This document shows positions 44,033 to 55,380 of a stretch of DNA of 64,000 nucleotides, piece by piece; within the stretch, counting starts at the first letter, position 1, and every line of letters begins with the position of its first letter. This DNA is from Achromobacter spanius (lineage in GTDB: Bacteria > Pseudomonadota > Gammaproteobacteria > Burkholderiales > Burkholderiaceae_B): contig NZ_CP121261.1 of assembly GCF_029637605.1 (NCBI RefSeq), positions 2,542,001 through 2,606,000 on the forward strand, given 5' to 3'. The notes below the pieces were generated by a model. The model was not told the origin of the DNA and did no database searches. It saw only the letters and a list, made by a program, of their open reading frames with translations. The position numbers were made by a program, and so were the translations under genes.

Positions 44033-44971
44033 TCAGTTCGAGTTCAGGGATTCGTAGACTAGGGTGGCCAGCGTCAGGTCTTCCAGGGCGCTGCCGACGG
44101 CTTTGAAGACCGTGATTTCCTGGTCATTCTTTCGGCCGGGGCGGGTGCCGGTGGTGAGTTGGTGCAGGGTGCCCTGGATCGCGTCGCGGGTCAGGACGCC
44201 GGCGTCGAAGGCCGACAGCAGGTCGCCGGATTTGGTGGGGGCTTCGTCCGTATCCACGTAGACCGTCGTGCCGTCAAAGCAGGCCGGATCCGTTTCACGC
44301 ATCTCGGGCGTGAAGCTGCCAATCAGGTCCAGGTGCGTGCCGGGGCGCAACCAGGCGCCTTGTATCAGCGGCACGGTGGACAAGGTGGCGCAACTGATGA
44401 TGTCGGCCGCCCGCGCGGCGGATTCCAGGTCGGTCGTGGCCTGGGCGTCGAAGCCTTGTTCACGCAGTTTTTCCGCCAGCGCCTGGGCGCCGGCCTCGCG
44501 CACATTCCACACCATCACACGCTGGATCGACCGCACGGTACGCATGGCTGGCGCCACCAGGCCCGCGATGCGGCCCGAGCCCACGATCAGCAGCGTGCTT
44601 GCATCCTTGCGCGCCAGATAGTCCGCGCCCAGCGCGGCCGCGCCCGCCGTGCGGTAGACGGTGACGATGTCGCCATCCACCTGCGCGATCGGCACGCCGG
44701 TCGTGGCGCTGTACAGGTTGTAGGTGGCGTGCAGGCCGGGCAGGCCCTGGTGCGTGTTCTCGGGAAAGATGTTGATGATCTTCACGCCGAAATAACCTCG
44801 GTCGCTCCAGGCCGGCATGATCAGCGTGGTGCCGTGGGCCGTGCCCGACTGGATGGCGTGGACGTGCCGCGCTGGCACGGTGGCGCCCTGGCGAAAGGCC
44901 TCGCGCAGGGCGGGAATGACGGCGTCGAATGACAGAGCGCCGCGAGTCTGTTCGGTGTCGATAAAGCGCAT
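44033..44971 (-). CDS. Ornithine cyclodeaminase/mu-crystallin family enzyme
   Basis: A 312-residue NAD(P)-dependent protein. Landmarks: MPAWSDRGYFGVKIINIFP (the substrate Lys region), YRTAGAAALGADYLARKDA, the nucleotide fold VGSGRIAGLVAPAMR and GTHLDLIGSFTPEMRE. Family members include ornithine cyclodeaminase, alanine dehydrogenase and piperideine-2-carboxylate/pyrroline-2-carboxylate reductases. Given the neighbouring oxidase and ALDH7 genes, cyclic-imine reduction is plausible (inference). Confidence 0.85.
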   Translation of the reverse strand: MRFIDTEQTRGALSFDAVIPALREAFRQGATVPARHVHAIQSGTAHGTTLIMPAWSDRGYFGVKIINIFPENTHQGLPGLHATYNLYSATTGVPIAQVDGDIVTVYRTAGAAALGADYLARKDASTLLIVGSGRIAGLVAPAMRTVRSIQRVMVWNVREAGAQALAEKLREQGFDAQATTDLESAARAADIISCATLSTVPLIQGAWLRPGTHLDLIGSFTPEMRETDPACFDGTTVYVDTDEAPTKSGDLLSAFDAGVLTRDAIQGTLHQLTTGTRPGRKNDQEITVFKAVGSALEDLTLATLVYESLNSN

Positions 44972-45382
44972 GGGATCAGTGCCTGAAGAGGGTCAATCAA
45001 TCAAAGAGCCGAAGGCAGTCTAGCAGCGTGGGCCTGGGGGCGTCCCGCAGGGGTGACGGGCTGGCCATCAAGGGCTATCAATCTTTGCGCAGGCGTCATA
45101 ACACCCCGTTATCGGGTGCGGCGCACGGCACGCGACGAAATTCAATAAAGCCTAGTCATATCAAGCATTTGCACCGGCGCAAGCAGGTTTCATTGCAATG
45201 CCTACGTAGTGGATTTCCCTGGGTCCCCGCAGCCTGAGCGCACTGGCATTCTTCGACCACCCCAAGCCCAAGGGCGCATCAAGAGAGGTCGTTATGCCAA
45301 GTTCCGTTCACCCCGCCACAGCCGCAGTCCCGACGGGTTGCCGTGCCAGCGGGCCGAAGTCCGCGAGCGGAGCTGCCCGCGC
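44972..45382. other. Divergent promoter region, no gene
   Basis: Separates the cyclodeaminase-family gene from the oligopeptide-type ABC operon. A short CACCC/GGGTG hairpin lies near 45103-45119; no other site is clear. Confidence 0.5.
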
Positions 45383-46321
45383 ATGATCCGGCAACTGCTT
45401 AACCGCCTGTATATCTCGCTGCCCGTCCTGCTGGGCGTGATCGTGGTGTGCTTCGTGCTGCTGCAGGTAGCGCCCGCGGATCCCGCCGCGGTCATCGCCG
45501 GCCCCACCGCTACCGCCGATGAACTGGCCCAGGTGCGCCAGGAGCTGGGGCTGGACAAGCCGCTGCTGGTGCAGCTGACGGGTTATATGTGGCGCCTGGC
45601 GCACCTGGATCTGGGCCGGTCCATGATTTCCAACGTGCCGGTGATCGACGAGATCGGCAGCACCATCGGGGCCACGGTCGAACTGATGCTGGCCAGCGTG
45701 ATCTGGTCGATTCCGCTGGCGATCTTGCTGGGCACCCTGGCCGCCTACCGCCGCGGCAAGCTGATCGACCGCTTCGTCATGACCTTGTCCGTCATCGGCG
45801 TGTCGCTGCCGGTGTTCTGGGTGGGGCTGCTGCTGGTGCAGCACGTGGGCGGCGCGGGCATCCTGCCTTATATCGGCCGCAATGGTCCGCTGTGGACGCT
45901 GGCCGGGCTGGAATCCATCGCCCTGCCCGCGCTGACGTTGGGGTCGGTACTGATCGGACCGGTGGCGCGCATCACGCGCACCGCCGTGATTGAAACGCTT
46001 AGCGGCGACTATGTGCGCACCGCGCGCGCCAAGGGCGCGGGCGAACGCCGCGTGGTGCTGCGCCATGCGCTGCGCAACGCGCTGCTGCCTATCGTGACGC
46101 TGGTGGGCCTGCAAGTGGGCAACCTGCTGGGCGGCGCGGTGGTGACCGAGCAAATCTATTCCTGGCCCGGCGTGGGCCGCATGGCGGTCGGCGCCATCTT
46201 TGCCGGCGACTTCCCCCTGGCCCAGGGCGCGATCCTGGTGACGGCGCTGGGCTTCATCATCATCAACCTGATCGTGGACCTGCTGTACGGCTATCTGGAT
46301 CCGCGAGGACAAAAATCATGA
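45383..46321 (+). CDS. Dipeptide/oligopeptide ABC permease (DppB type)
   Basis: A 312-residue inner-membrane permease of standard length with the N-terminal helix of DppB (RLYISLPVLLGVIVVCFVLL), a periplasmic loop with QVRQELGLDKPLLVQ, and the EAA loop YVRTARAKGAGERRVVLRHA. It is first in the operon: DppB, DppC, receptor, amidohydrolase, fused ATPase. Its stop overlaps the next gene (ATGA). Confidence 0.92.
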   Translation: MIRQLLNRLYISLPVLLGVIVVCFVLLQVAPADPAAVIAGPTATADELAQVRQELGLDKPLLVQLTGYMWRLAHLDLGRSMISNVPVIDEIGSTIGATVELMLASVIWSIPLAILLGTLAAYRRGKLIDRFVMTLSVIGVSLPVFWVGLLLVQHVGGAGILPYIGRNGPLWTLAGLESIALPALTLGSVLIGPVARITRTAVIETLSGDYVRTARAKGAGERRVVLRHALRNALLPIVTLVGLQVGNLLGGAVVTEQIYSWPGVGRMAVGAIFAGDFPLAQGAILVTALGFIIINLIVDLLYGYLDPRGQKS

Positions 46322-47223
46322 GCGCAGGTTCCACTTCTTCGATGGGCGCATTGCCGCCCCAGGCCATGGCCACGCCGCTTGCGCGCATTGCCGACCGGCT
46401 GCGCCGCGACCCCATTCTGCTGTTGTCGCTGCTGGCGGTGATCGCGATTGTGCTGACCGCGCTGTTTGCACCGTGGCTGGCGCCGCATGACCCGTATTCC
46501 ACCAACATGTCGATGGCGCGCAAGACGCCGGGCTGGGTGTCTTCCGACGGCATCACGTATCTGCTGGGCACCGACGTGCAGGGCCGCGACATCCTGTCAC
46601 GCATCATCTACGGCGTCCGCGCCACCTTGTTGCTGAGCGTGCTGGCGGTGATCGGCGGCTCGGGCATCGGCGCCGTGCTGGGCATTCTGGCGGCCTACTA
46701 CCGGCCGATGGAAGGCGTGATCATGCGCGTGGTGGACGTGCTGCTGTCGTTTCCCGCCATCCTGTTCGGGCTGAGCCTGTCGGCGTTGCTGGGCCCGGGC
46801 ACCCTGGCGATGGTGCTGGCGCTGGGCGTGTCCGCCATCCCCGGCATGGCGCGCATCGCACGGGGTTCGGCCATGGTGGTGATGAAGCAGGAATACATGG
46901 AAGCCGGCCATGCCATGGGCTTTGGCAATTTCTACCTGATCACGCGCTACCTGCTGCCGAACTGCTCGTCCATGCTGATGATCTACGCGACGCTGCAATT
47001 GGGCCACACGATCCTGCTGGGCTCGGTGCTGTCGTTCCTGGGCCTGGGCCCGCAGCCGCCCTTCGCGGAACTGGGCAGCATGGCCGCCGACGGCCGCAAG
47101 TTCCTGCAGATCTTCCCGCACATATCCACCATTCCCACGATGACGATCTTCTTCATCGTGCTGGCCTTCAATCTGCTGGGTGACAGCCTGCGCGATGCGC
47201 TGGATCCCAAGCTGCGTTTCTGA
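46318..47223 (+). CDS. Dipeptide/oligopeptide ABC permease (DppC type)
   Basis: A 301-residue partner permease with a cytoplasmic N-terminus, LLGTDVQGRDILSRIIYG (diagnostic DppC loop) and MEAGHAMGFGNFYLITRYLL (EAA loop). Translationally coupled to the DppB gene. Confidence 0.93.
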   Translation: MSAGSTSSMGALPPQAMATPLARIADRLRRDPILLLSLLAVIAIVLTALFAPWLAPHDPYSTNMSMARKTPGWVSSDGITYLLGTDVQGRDILSRIIYGVRATLLLSVLAVIGGSGIGAVLGILAAYYRPMEGVIMRVVDVLLSFPAILFGLSLSALLGPGTLAMVLALGVSAIPGMARIARGSAMVVMKQEYMEAGHAMGFGNFYLITRYLLPNCSSMLMIYATLQLGHTILLGSVLSFLGLGPQPPFAELGSMAADGRKFLQIFPHISTIPTMTIFFIVLAFNLLGDSLRDALDPKLRF

Positions 47224-47272
47224 ATCGCGCCTGACCACACAACACATCACATCACAACGGGGAAAAACCACC

Positions 47273-48850
47273 ATGACGCTCATCAAAAGCCTGGCCGTCG
47301 CGCCCTTGGCGCTGACCTGCCTGCTGGCCGCGCCCACACACGCCGTCGCGCAATCCGACAAGACGGTGCTGATCCTGCGCGAACTCGACACCGACAAGTA
47401 CGACCCGCACCGCACCACGGCGCGCGGCGCGGCGGAAGTGCTGTTCATGGCCGCCGACACCATGGTGGGCCTGGACTACGACATGAAGACGCCGGTGCCG
47501 GCGCTGGCCAAGAGCTGGACGGTGTCGCCCGACGGCCTGACCTACACCTTCGCGCTGCGTGACAACGTGACGTTCTGCAGCGGCCGGAAGATGACGGCCA
47601 AGGACGTGGTGGCCAGCTACGAACGTTGGCTGAACCCTGAAACCAAGGGCCTGGAGCGCTGGCGCGCCGGCCCGGTGGACAGCATCACCGCGCCCGACGA
47701 CGTCACCGTGGTCTACAAGCTGAAGAAGCCCTACAACGAGCTGCTGCAGCAGATGGCGCACTACATGCACTCGGTCATCAATATCGACCAGGTCAAGGAA
47801 CTGGGTCCGGACTTCGGCGTCAAGGCCTTTGACGGCACCGGCCCGTACTGCTTCCAAAGCTGGTCGCCGCGCAACGAAGTGGTGCTGACCAAGCACGCGG
47901 GCTACAACTGGGGGCCGTCGATCTACAAGGACCCCACTCCCAAGGTCGACAAGATCATCTGGAAGATCGTGCCCGAGGAAAGCACCCGCCTGACCGCGCT
48001 GCAAAGCGGCCAGGCTGACCTGTCACGCTATCTGCCGCAATGGGCCATCAAAGACCTGAAGGCCGACAAGCGCCTGTTCGTGAGCCGCGCCGATCCGTTC
48101 TACTGGACGTTCTTCCTGGGATTCAAGATCGACAAGCCCATGCTGACCGACGTGAACGTGCGGCGCGCCATCAATCTGGCGATCAACCGCAAGGCGCTGA
48201 CCGAAGCCATCACCTTCGGCGAAGCGCAGCCCGCCACCAGCATGCTGGCCACCAACACGCCCGCGGGCAGCAACGACGCCTTCCGCTACGACCCCGCCGC
48301 CGCCAACAAGCTGCTGGACGAAGCCGGCTGGAAGAAGCAGTCCGACGGCTACCGCTACAAAGACGGCCAGAAGCTGTCGCTGCTGCACTACGGCATCAAC
48401 GGGTACTGGAAAGACATCATGGAAGCCGTGCAAGGCGACATGAAAAAAGTCGGCGTGGACCTGCGCGTGCAGTTGTTTGATTCAACGTCCGCCTGGGGCA
48501 AGCTGGCCACGCAGGAATTCGATGAGTTCAGCATGAGCTTTGGCTACATGAGCACGGGCGAAGCGCTGAACAGCTACTTCCTGTCCACCAGCATCCCCAC
48601 GCCCAACCGCATGAACTGGAAAGACGCCGACACCGACAAGTGGCTGGCCGAAGGCAGCGCGGCGCTGGACCCCAAGGAAGGCGACGCCATCCTGTCCAAG
48701 GCCTTGACCAAGATCTCGGACGCCGCTGCGTGGATTCCGCTTTACCACGACTCGCTGTACCTGGTGGGTGGTGTACGCATGAAGCCCATGCGTGCCCACG
48801 GCATCTTTGGCGCCGCGGCGTACAAGGGCCTGGACATCGCATTCAAGTAA
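47273..48850 (+). CDS. Oligopeptide-type ABC substrate-binding protein
   Basis: A 525-residue periplasmic receptor of the SBP_bac_5 family with a Sec signal to about AVA. Typical phrases: DKYDPHRTTARGAAEVLF, PALAKSWTVSPDGLTYTFAL and FDGTGPYCFQSWSP. GGGGAAAA precedes ATG 47273. The ligand need not be a peptide; the operon carries an amidohydrolase rather than peptidases. Confidence 0.92.
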   Translation: MTLIKSLAVAPLALTCLLAAPTHAVAQSDKTVLILRELDTDKYDPHRTTARGAAEVLFMAADTMVGLDYDMKTPVPALAKSWTVSPDGLTYTFALRDNVTFCSGRKMTAKDVVASYERWLNPETKGLERWRAGPVDSITAPDDVTVVYKLKKPYNELLQQMAHYMHSVINIDQVKELGPDFGVKAFDGTGPYCFQSWSPRNEVVLTKHAGYNWGPSIYKDPTPKVDKIIWKIVPEESTRLTALQSGQADLSRYLPQWAIKDLKADKRLFVSRADPFYWTFFLGFKIDKPMLTDVNVRRAINLAINRKALTEAITFGEAQPATSMLATNTPAGSNDAFRYDPAAANKLLDEAGWKKQSDGYRYKDGQKLSLLHYGINGYWKDIMEAVQGDMKKVGVDLRVQLFDSTSAWGKLATQEFDEFSMSFGYMSTGEALNSYFLSTSIPTPNRMNWKDADTDKWLAEGSAALDPKEGDAILSKALTKISDAAAWIPLYHDSLYLVGGVRMKPMRAHGIFGAAAYKGLDIAFK

Positions 48851-48929
48851 GCCTGCCGGCGGCGCGCCACCCGGCGCGCCGCCCTTTCCGACTTTCCCGT
48901 TTTTATTCATGCCGTACAGAGAGCCTGCC

Positions 48930-50384
48930 GTGAGCGACGCCCATCAAGCCCGTATTACCCATTTCAAGAATCTGTCCACGCTCGTGGCCTGGGACGCGGA
49001 CCTGGGTTCGCACGTCTACATCGAAAACGCCGATCTGGTGATGCGCGGCAACACCGTCATCCACGCCGGCACCGGCTATACGGGCCCGGCGGACAGCGTC
49101 GTGCCGGGTAGCGGCCTGATGGCCATGCCGGGCCTGGTCAATGTCCACACCCATCCCTCATCCGAACCCGGCAACCGCGGGCTGCTGGAAGAGTTGGGCA
49201 GCGACAAGCTCGGCCAAAGCTCGCTGTACGAATACATGCCCGTGTTCCGCATGGGCATTGAAACCGCGCAATATTCCAACCAGGTCGCCGTGTCCGAGAT
49301 GCTGCTGTCGGGCGTGACCACCTTTGTCGATATGTCGCTGCCGCGTCCGGGCTGGGCCGACGTGGTGGCGGGCACCGGCATCCGGGGCGTGCTGGGGCCG
49401 ATGTTCCGCTCGGCCGCCTGGCGCACCACCGACGGCCACTCGGTGGAGTACACCTGGGACGAAGCCGCAGCCGTCAAATCCTTTGAAGCCGCGCTGGACG
49501 TGGTGGACAGCGCCATCAAGCACCCCAGCGGCCGCCTGTCCGCCATGCTGTGCCCGTCGCAGGTGGATACGTGCTCGCCCGAACTCTTGAAAGAAGCGCA
49601 CGCCGCCGCGCGGCGCCTGGGCATCCCCATGCAGATCCACGCCGCGCAAAGCGTGGTGGAATTTTCCGAGATGACGCGCCGCCATGGCCGCACGCCCATC
49701 GAATGGCTGGACGACCAGGGCCTGCTTGACCCGGACCTGATCATCGGCCACGGCATTTTCCTGAACGACCATCGCACGCTGTACTGGCCGCACGCCGATG
49801 ACTTCGGCCTGCTGCAACGCTCGGGCGCGCATGTGGCGCACTGTCCCACCGTGTTCGTGCGCCGTGGCATCGCGTTGACATTCCTGGGCCGCTACCTGCG
49901 TGCCGGCATCAACGTGGGCCTGGGCACCGACACCTTCCCGCACAACATGCTGGATGAGATGCGCCTGGCCTGCTATGTGGCCCGCCTGCAGGCCGGCCAT
50001 TTCCGCGCGGCGTCCACCGAAGAGGTATTCAACGCCGCCACCGTGAACGGCGCGAAGATGCTGGGCCGTGACGACATCGGCCGCATCGCGGTGGGTGGCA
50101 AGGCCGACTTTTCGCTGGTCGACCTGTCGCATCCCTACATGCGCCCCGGCCGCGAGCCGCTGCGCAGCCTGATCTATTCGGCGGGTGACCGCGCCATCCG
50201 CGATGTCTATGTGGATGGCGAACAGGTGGTCAAGAACGGCCAACTGCTGACCATCGATATCGAACACTGCATGCAGGAAGTGGAACGCGCCCAGGCGCAG
50301 ACGATTGCAACGGTGTCGCAGCGCGACTATGCGGGCCGCGACATCGACGCCATGTCGCCGCGCGTGTTCCCCAGCCGCGCATAA
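48930..50384 (+). CDS. Deaminase-type amidohydrolase (cytosine/SAH deaminase-like)
   Basis: A 484-residue metal-dependent hydrolase of the ATZ/TRZ-deaminase branch. Metal ligands: His73 and His75 in VNVHTHPSS, a His in MQIHAAQS, the His of IIGHGIF and Asp in GLGTDTFP. No signal peptide; cytoplasmic. It lies inside the transporter operon, so it should act on the imported compound. GTG 48930 is preferred over ATG 48909, which has no ribosome site. Confidence 0.85.
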   Translation: MSDAHQARITHFKNLSTLVAWDADLGSHVYIENADLVMRGNTVIHAGTGYTGPADSVVPGSGLMAMPGLVNVHTHPSSEPGNRGLLEELGSDKLGQSSLYEYMPVFRMGIETAQYSNQVAVSEMLLSGVTTFVDMSLPRPGWADVVAGTGIRGVLGPMFRSAAWRTTDGHSVEYTWDEAAAVKSFEAALDVVDSAIKHPSGRLSAMLCPSQVDTCSPELLKEAHAAARRLGIPMQIHAAQSVVEFSEMTRRHGRTPIEWLDDQGLLDPDLIIGHGIFLNDHRTLYWPHADDFGLLQRSGAHVAHCPTVFVRRGIALTFLGRYLRAGINVGLGTDTFPHNMLDEMRLACYVARLQAGHFRAASTEEVFNAATVNGAKMLGRDDIGRIAVGGKADFSLVDLSHPYMRPGREPLRSLIYSAGDRAIRDVYVDGEQVVKNGQLLTIDIEHCMQEVERAQAQTIATVSQRDYAGRDIDAMSPRVFPSRA

Positions 50385-50396
50385 CGGAGAGCGTTG

Positions 50397-52153
<1,757 letters not shown>

Positions 52154-52157
<4 letters not shown>

Positions 52158-52678
52158 TGGGTTACGCGCGATAGACGGCGTGATTCTTGTCATCGCCTTG
52201 CCGCGCTACACCCATCCTACAAAGCGTAGGATGGGTGTAGCGCGAGAACACCACCAAAAGAACCCAATCCCCCAACGCGCAAACCCATCACCCAGCCCGC
52301 CGTAGGATGGGTATAGCGCGAGAACGCCACCAAAAGAACCCAATCCCCCAACGCGCAAACCCATCACCCAGCCCGCCGTAGGATGGGTGTAGCGCGAGAA
52401 CCCCATCAAAAGAACCCAATCCCCCAACGCGCAAACCCATCACCCAGCCCGCCGTAGGATGGGTATAGCGCGCGAACGCCATCAAAAGAACCCAATCCCC
52501 CAACGCGCAAACCCATCACCCAGCCCGCCGTAGGATGGGTGTAGCGCGCGAACGCCATCAAAAGAACCCAATCCCCCAACGCGCAAACCCATCACCCACC
52601 ACCCGTAGGATGGGTATAGCGCGCACGATTCGACATCCGTGAACCGCCTGCTGATCGCGCGTAACCCATCTCCCCCCA
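52154..52678. repeat. 76-bp tandem REP-like array
   Basis: One inverse copy (52154-52220) faces five head-to-tail units whose TAGGATGGGT cores start at 52227, 52303, 52379, 52455 and 52531, with a partial sixth at 52606. The period is 76, 76, 76, 76 and 75 bases. Units differ mainly in GTGTAG/GTATAG and GAGAAC/GCGAAC positions. Each has complementary GATGGGT and ACCCATC blocks about 60 bases apart. It sits between convergent genes and fills this gap entirely. Confidence 0.9.
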
Positions 52679-53332
52679 TCACCCAAAAACCCTTCCCACC
52701 GCCATCCCAACCGCTGCCTGCGTAGGCTCCACCACCGGCAACTGGCAAGCGTCTTCCAGCCGACCACGCAGGTCTGCCATGCCGGCGCAGCCCATGACCA
52801 GCACCTCGGCGCCCTGCTCATCGCGCAGCGTCTTGCCCACCGCCACCATGCGCGCCAGCGCCTTTTCCGCATCGGCCAACTCGCTGACTTTCATATCCAG
52901 CGACAACTCCGCGCAGATACGATCCGCCACCCCCATCGACCTGAAATACCGCAAATGCCTGGGAATCGACGCCCTTGCGATCGCAATCACCCCGATGCGG
53001 GTCGCCATGCTCATGGCCGTCAGCACCGAACATTCACCAATACCCAGCACCGGCACCCGCACCAGATCCCGCAACCCATGCAGGCCGGGGTCGCTGAAGC
53101 ACGCCACGATGAACGCATCGGTCGCAGCCGCCTCTTGCAAGAACAAGCGCGCCATCGGCGCGATGCAGGCGTCGGCTTCGGCCTGGGTCTGGATGCCGGC
53201 CGGGCCTCCCGTGGAAGTCAGGCAGCGAAACGTCAACGGCAAACCTTTGAACGGTGCGACCGCGCGTTCGATAGCTTCCGTCACACCAGTCAAGGAGTTC
53301 GGGTTTACGAGAGTGATGCGAGCGTTGGACAT
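52679..53332 (-). CDS. Asp/Glu/hydantoin racemase family protein
   Basis: A 217-residue two-domain racemase with the paired catalytic cysteines of this family: FIVACFSDPGL and LVMGCAGMADL. The start VNPNS and SSTGGP-like segment (LTSTGGPAGIQT) match hydantoin and Asp/Glu racemases. With hydantoinase and carbamoylase genes nearby, hydantoin racemase is the best guess. It is divergent from the LysR gene. Confidence 0.87.
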   Translation of the reverse strand: MSNARITLVNPNSLTGVTEAIERAVAPFKGLPLTFRCLTSTGGPAGIQTQAEADACIAPMARLFLQEAAATDAFIVACFSDPGLHGLRDLVRVPVLGIGECSVLTAMSMATRIGVIAIARASIPRHLRYFRSMGVADRICAELSLDMKVSELADAEKALARMVAVGKTLRDEQGAEVLVMGCAGMADLRGRLEDACQLPVVEPTQAAVGMAVGRVFG

Positions 53333-53408
53333 GATTGAGTAGAATCCCTGCAAAGAAGCGGGCACGCGCCTTGCGCACACCGCTCAGGTCAAGAGGAAAG
53401 AAAGCAGC

Positions 53409-54356
53409 ATGTCGGAATTACCCCGGAATGTCCGGTCTGGCCCACTAAACCTGCGGCAGATCGAGGTGTTTCACGCCATCATGATCACAGGCTCGCTCAG
53501 CGCCGCGGGGCGCCTGCTGCATGTGACGCAGCCCGCCATCAGCCGCGTGCTGGCGTCGATAGAATTGCGCCTGGGCTACGCGCTGTTTGAACGGTTCAAA
53601 GGCCGTCTGCATCCCACCAAGGAAGCGCGCAAACTTTTCCAGGAAGTGGAATCCATTCAGGCGGGCGTCAACCGCTTGAACGACATGGCCGCAGGCCTGG
53701 CGGGCCATGGCGGCGGCCTGGTCAGCGTGGTATCCAGCCCCAGCTTCGGCGAATGGCTGATTCCCGCTGCCACCGCAAAGTTCTGCGCCCGCAACCCCGG
53801 CGTGCGCATCCGCTATCGGCCGCTGGGCATGGACGCGCTGCTGCCCCAACTGCTGCTGGGGCATGCGGACATTGCCATCTCCACCTTCAAGCCCGAGCAC
53901 CCCAACCTGATCACCAGCGAACTCGCGCAAGGCGAAATCGTCTGCGTGCTGCGCGCCGGCCATCGGCTGGCGCGCGAAAGCGTCATCAAGCCGGAGATGC
54001 TGGCGGGCGAAATGCTGGTGGGCTACGGCCGCGACACGCCACTGGGCGATACCCTGCACAACTACCTGGGCCAGCAGATCACGCCCGCCATCGAAGTGCG
54101 CTCGTCCCAGACGGCGTGCTCGTTCGTGCGCCAGGGCGTCGGTGTGGCCCTGGTGGATTCTTACGGCCTCACGGATACGCTGATGCACGGCATCGTGGTG
54201 CGTCGTATCGAGCCAGCGATTTCGCTCTCGGTGCACGTATCCCATTCCCGGATTGAACCTCCGCCGTCCATTGCCAAGGCCTTCCTGGCGCAGTTTTCCC
54301 AGATCGTCAAAAAGGAATTGCCTGCCATGACGCAGGCAATCATCAACCGGGCTTAA
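53409..54356 (+). CDS. LysR-family transcriptional regulator
   Basis: A 315-residue protein with an N-terminal HTH (RQIEVFHAIMITGSLSAAGR through VTQPAISRVLASIELRLG, ~15-75) and a type 2 periplasmic-fold effector domain. AGGAAAG precedes ATG 53409. It is divergent from the racemase gene with 76 bases between, and it probably regulates the hydantoin genes. Its stop overlaps the stop of the convergent carbamoylase gene. Confidence 0.92.
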   Translation: MSELPRNVRSGPLNLRQIEVFHAIMITGSLSAAGRLLHVTQPAISRVLASIELRLGYALFERFKGRLHPTKEARKLFQEVESIQAGVNRLNDMAAGLAGHGGGLVSVVSSPSFGEWLIPAATAKFCARNPGVRIRYRPLGMDALLPQLLLGHADIAISTFKPEHPNLITSELAQGEIVCVLRAGHRLARESVIKPEMLAGEMLVGYGRDTPLGDTLHNYLGQQITPAIEVRSSQTACSFVRQGVGVALVDSYGLTDTLMHGIVVRRIEPAISLSVHVSHSRIEPPPSIAKAFLAQFSQIVKKELPAMTQAIINRA

Positions 54357-55312
54357 ACCACGTCCGGCACGGGCAGCGGTTCGCCTGCGCCGGTACGTTC
54401 GGTGATCAGCTTGTAGTGTTGCGGGCTGCGATGCTTGGCGAAGTTGAAGACGTGTTCACGGAAAGTCTGGCCCATGCCCAGGTCGATCTTCGCGGTAATC
54501 ACTTCGTCTTCCTCGCCGCTGGAACGCGCCACGATCTCGCCCGACGGCGCCACGATCATCGAACTGCCGATCATGTGGTGGCCGTCTTCATGGCCGCACT
54601 TGGCGGCGGCGCCCACCCACACCGCATTCTGATAGGCACTGGCCTGCAACACGATCTCGTGCGTGGTGGTGCGCCAGTGCGCCGGCTCGTCCCAATGGAT
54701 ATTCAGCGAAGGCGTGTTGTAGCCCAGCACGATCAGCTCGGCGCTTTGCAGCGACATCACGCGGTACGTCTCAGGCCAGCGGCGGTCATTGCACAGGCAC
54801 ATGCCGATCTTGACGTCGTTGGTCTCCCACACGCCAAAGCCCAGGTCGCCCACTTCAAAGAACTTCTTTTCCAGATGCTGGAACGGCGCGTCGACCTTGT
54901 GGTCCGAATGCCCCGGCAGATGGATCTTGCGGTACTTGCCGATGATCTTGGCGCTACGGTCCACCAGGATGGCGGTATTGAACTGGCGGCCTTCCGGCGT
55001 CACTTCCGCATAGCCCAGGTAAAAGCCGATGCCCAGCTCGCGCGCCGTGTCGAATAGCGGCTGCACATCGGCATTGGGCATGGATCTTTCAAAGAAACGG
55101 TCCACGGCTTCCGCGTCTTCCATCCAATAGCGCGGGAAGAAGGTCGTCAGCGCCAATTCCGGGAACACGACGAATTCCGCCTTGCGGGCAGCGGCCTCGC
55201 GCATCATCTCGACCAGGCGGCGCACGACCACCGCGCGGGTGTCGGCAAGGTTCACGGCGCCCATCTGGGCGACCGCCAGGCCCATTTTGCGGGCGGGGGA
55301 AGCGTTACTCAC
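54353..55312 (-). CDS. N-carbamoyl-D-amino-acid hydrolase (GTG start)
   Basis: A 319-residue nitrilase-superfamily amidohydrolase that releases a D-amino acid, CO2 and ammonia. The Glu-Lys-Cys triad is Glu52 (VVFPELALTTFFPR), Lys129 (GKYRKIHLPGH) and Cys174 (GMCLCNDRRWPET); the RRWPE phrase is diagnostic for D-carbamoylases. The start is GTG 55312 with TGGAGATT upstream. It is downstream of the hydantoinase gene on the same strand. Confidence 0.92.
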   Translation of the reverse strand: MSNASPARKMGLAVAQMGAVNLADTRAVVVRRLVEMMREAAARKAEFVVFPELALTTFFPRYWMEDAEAVDRFFERSMPNADVQPLFDTARELGIGFYLGYAEVTPEGRQFNTAILVDRSAKIIGKYRKIHLPGHSDHKVDAPFQHLEKKFFEVGDLGFGVWETNDVKIGMCLCNDRRWPETYRVMSLQSAELIVLGYNTPSLNIHWDEPAHWRTTTHEIVLQASAYQNAVWVGAAAKCGHEDGHHMIGSSMIVAPSGEIVARSSGEEDEVITAKIDLGMGQTFREHVFNFAKHRSPQHYKLITERTGAGEPLPVPDVV

Positions 55313-55380
55313 GATGTCAATCTCCAGGAGTTCTTATCGAATGGTGTTCAAGTGCAGTGCGCCGCGGATCGCAGCTCAAT

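Noticed and set aside
52206..52748. Overlapping minus-strand frames with repeated MGDWVLL/RWGIGFF segments
   Set aside because: They are translations of the tandem REP-like array, not genes.
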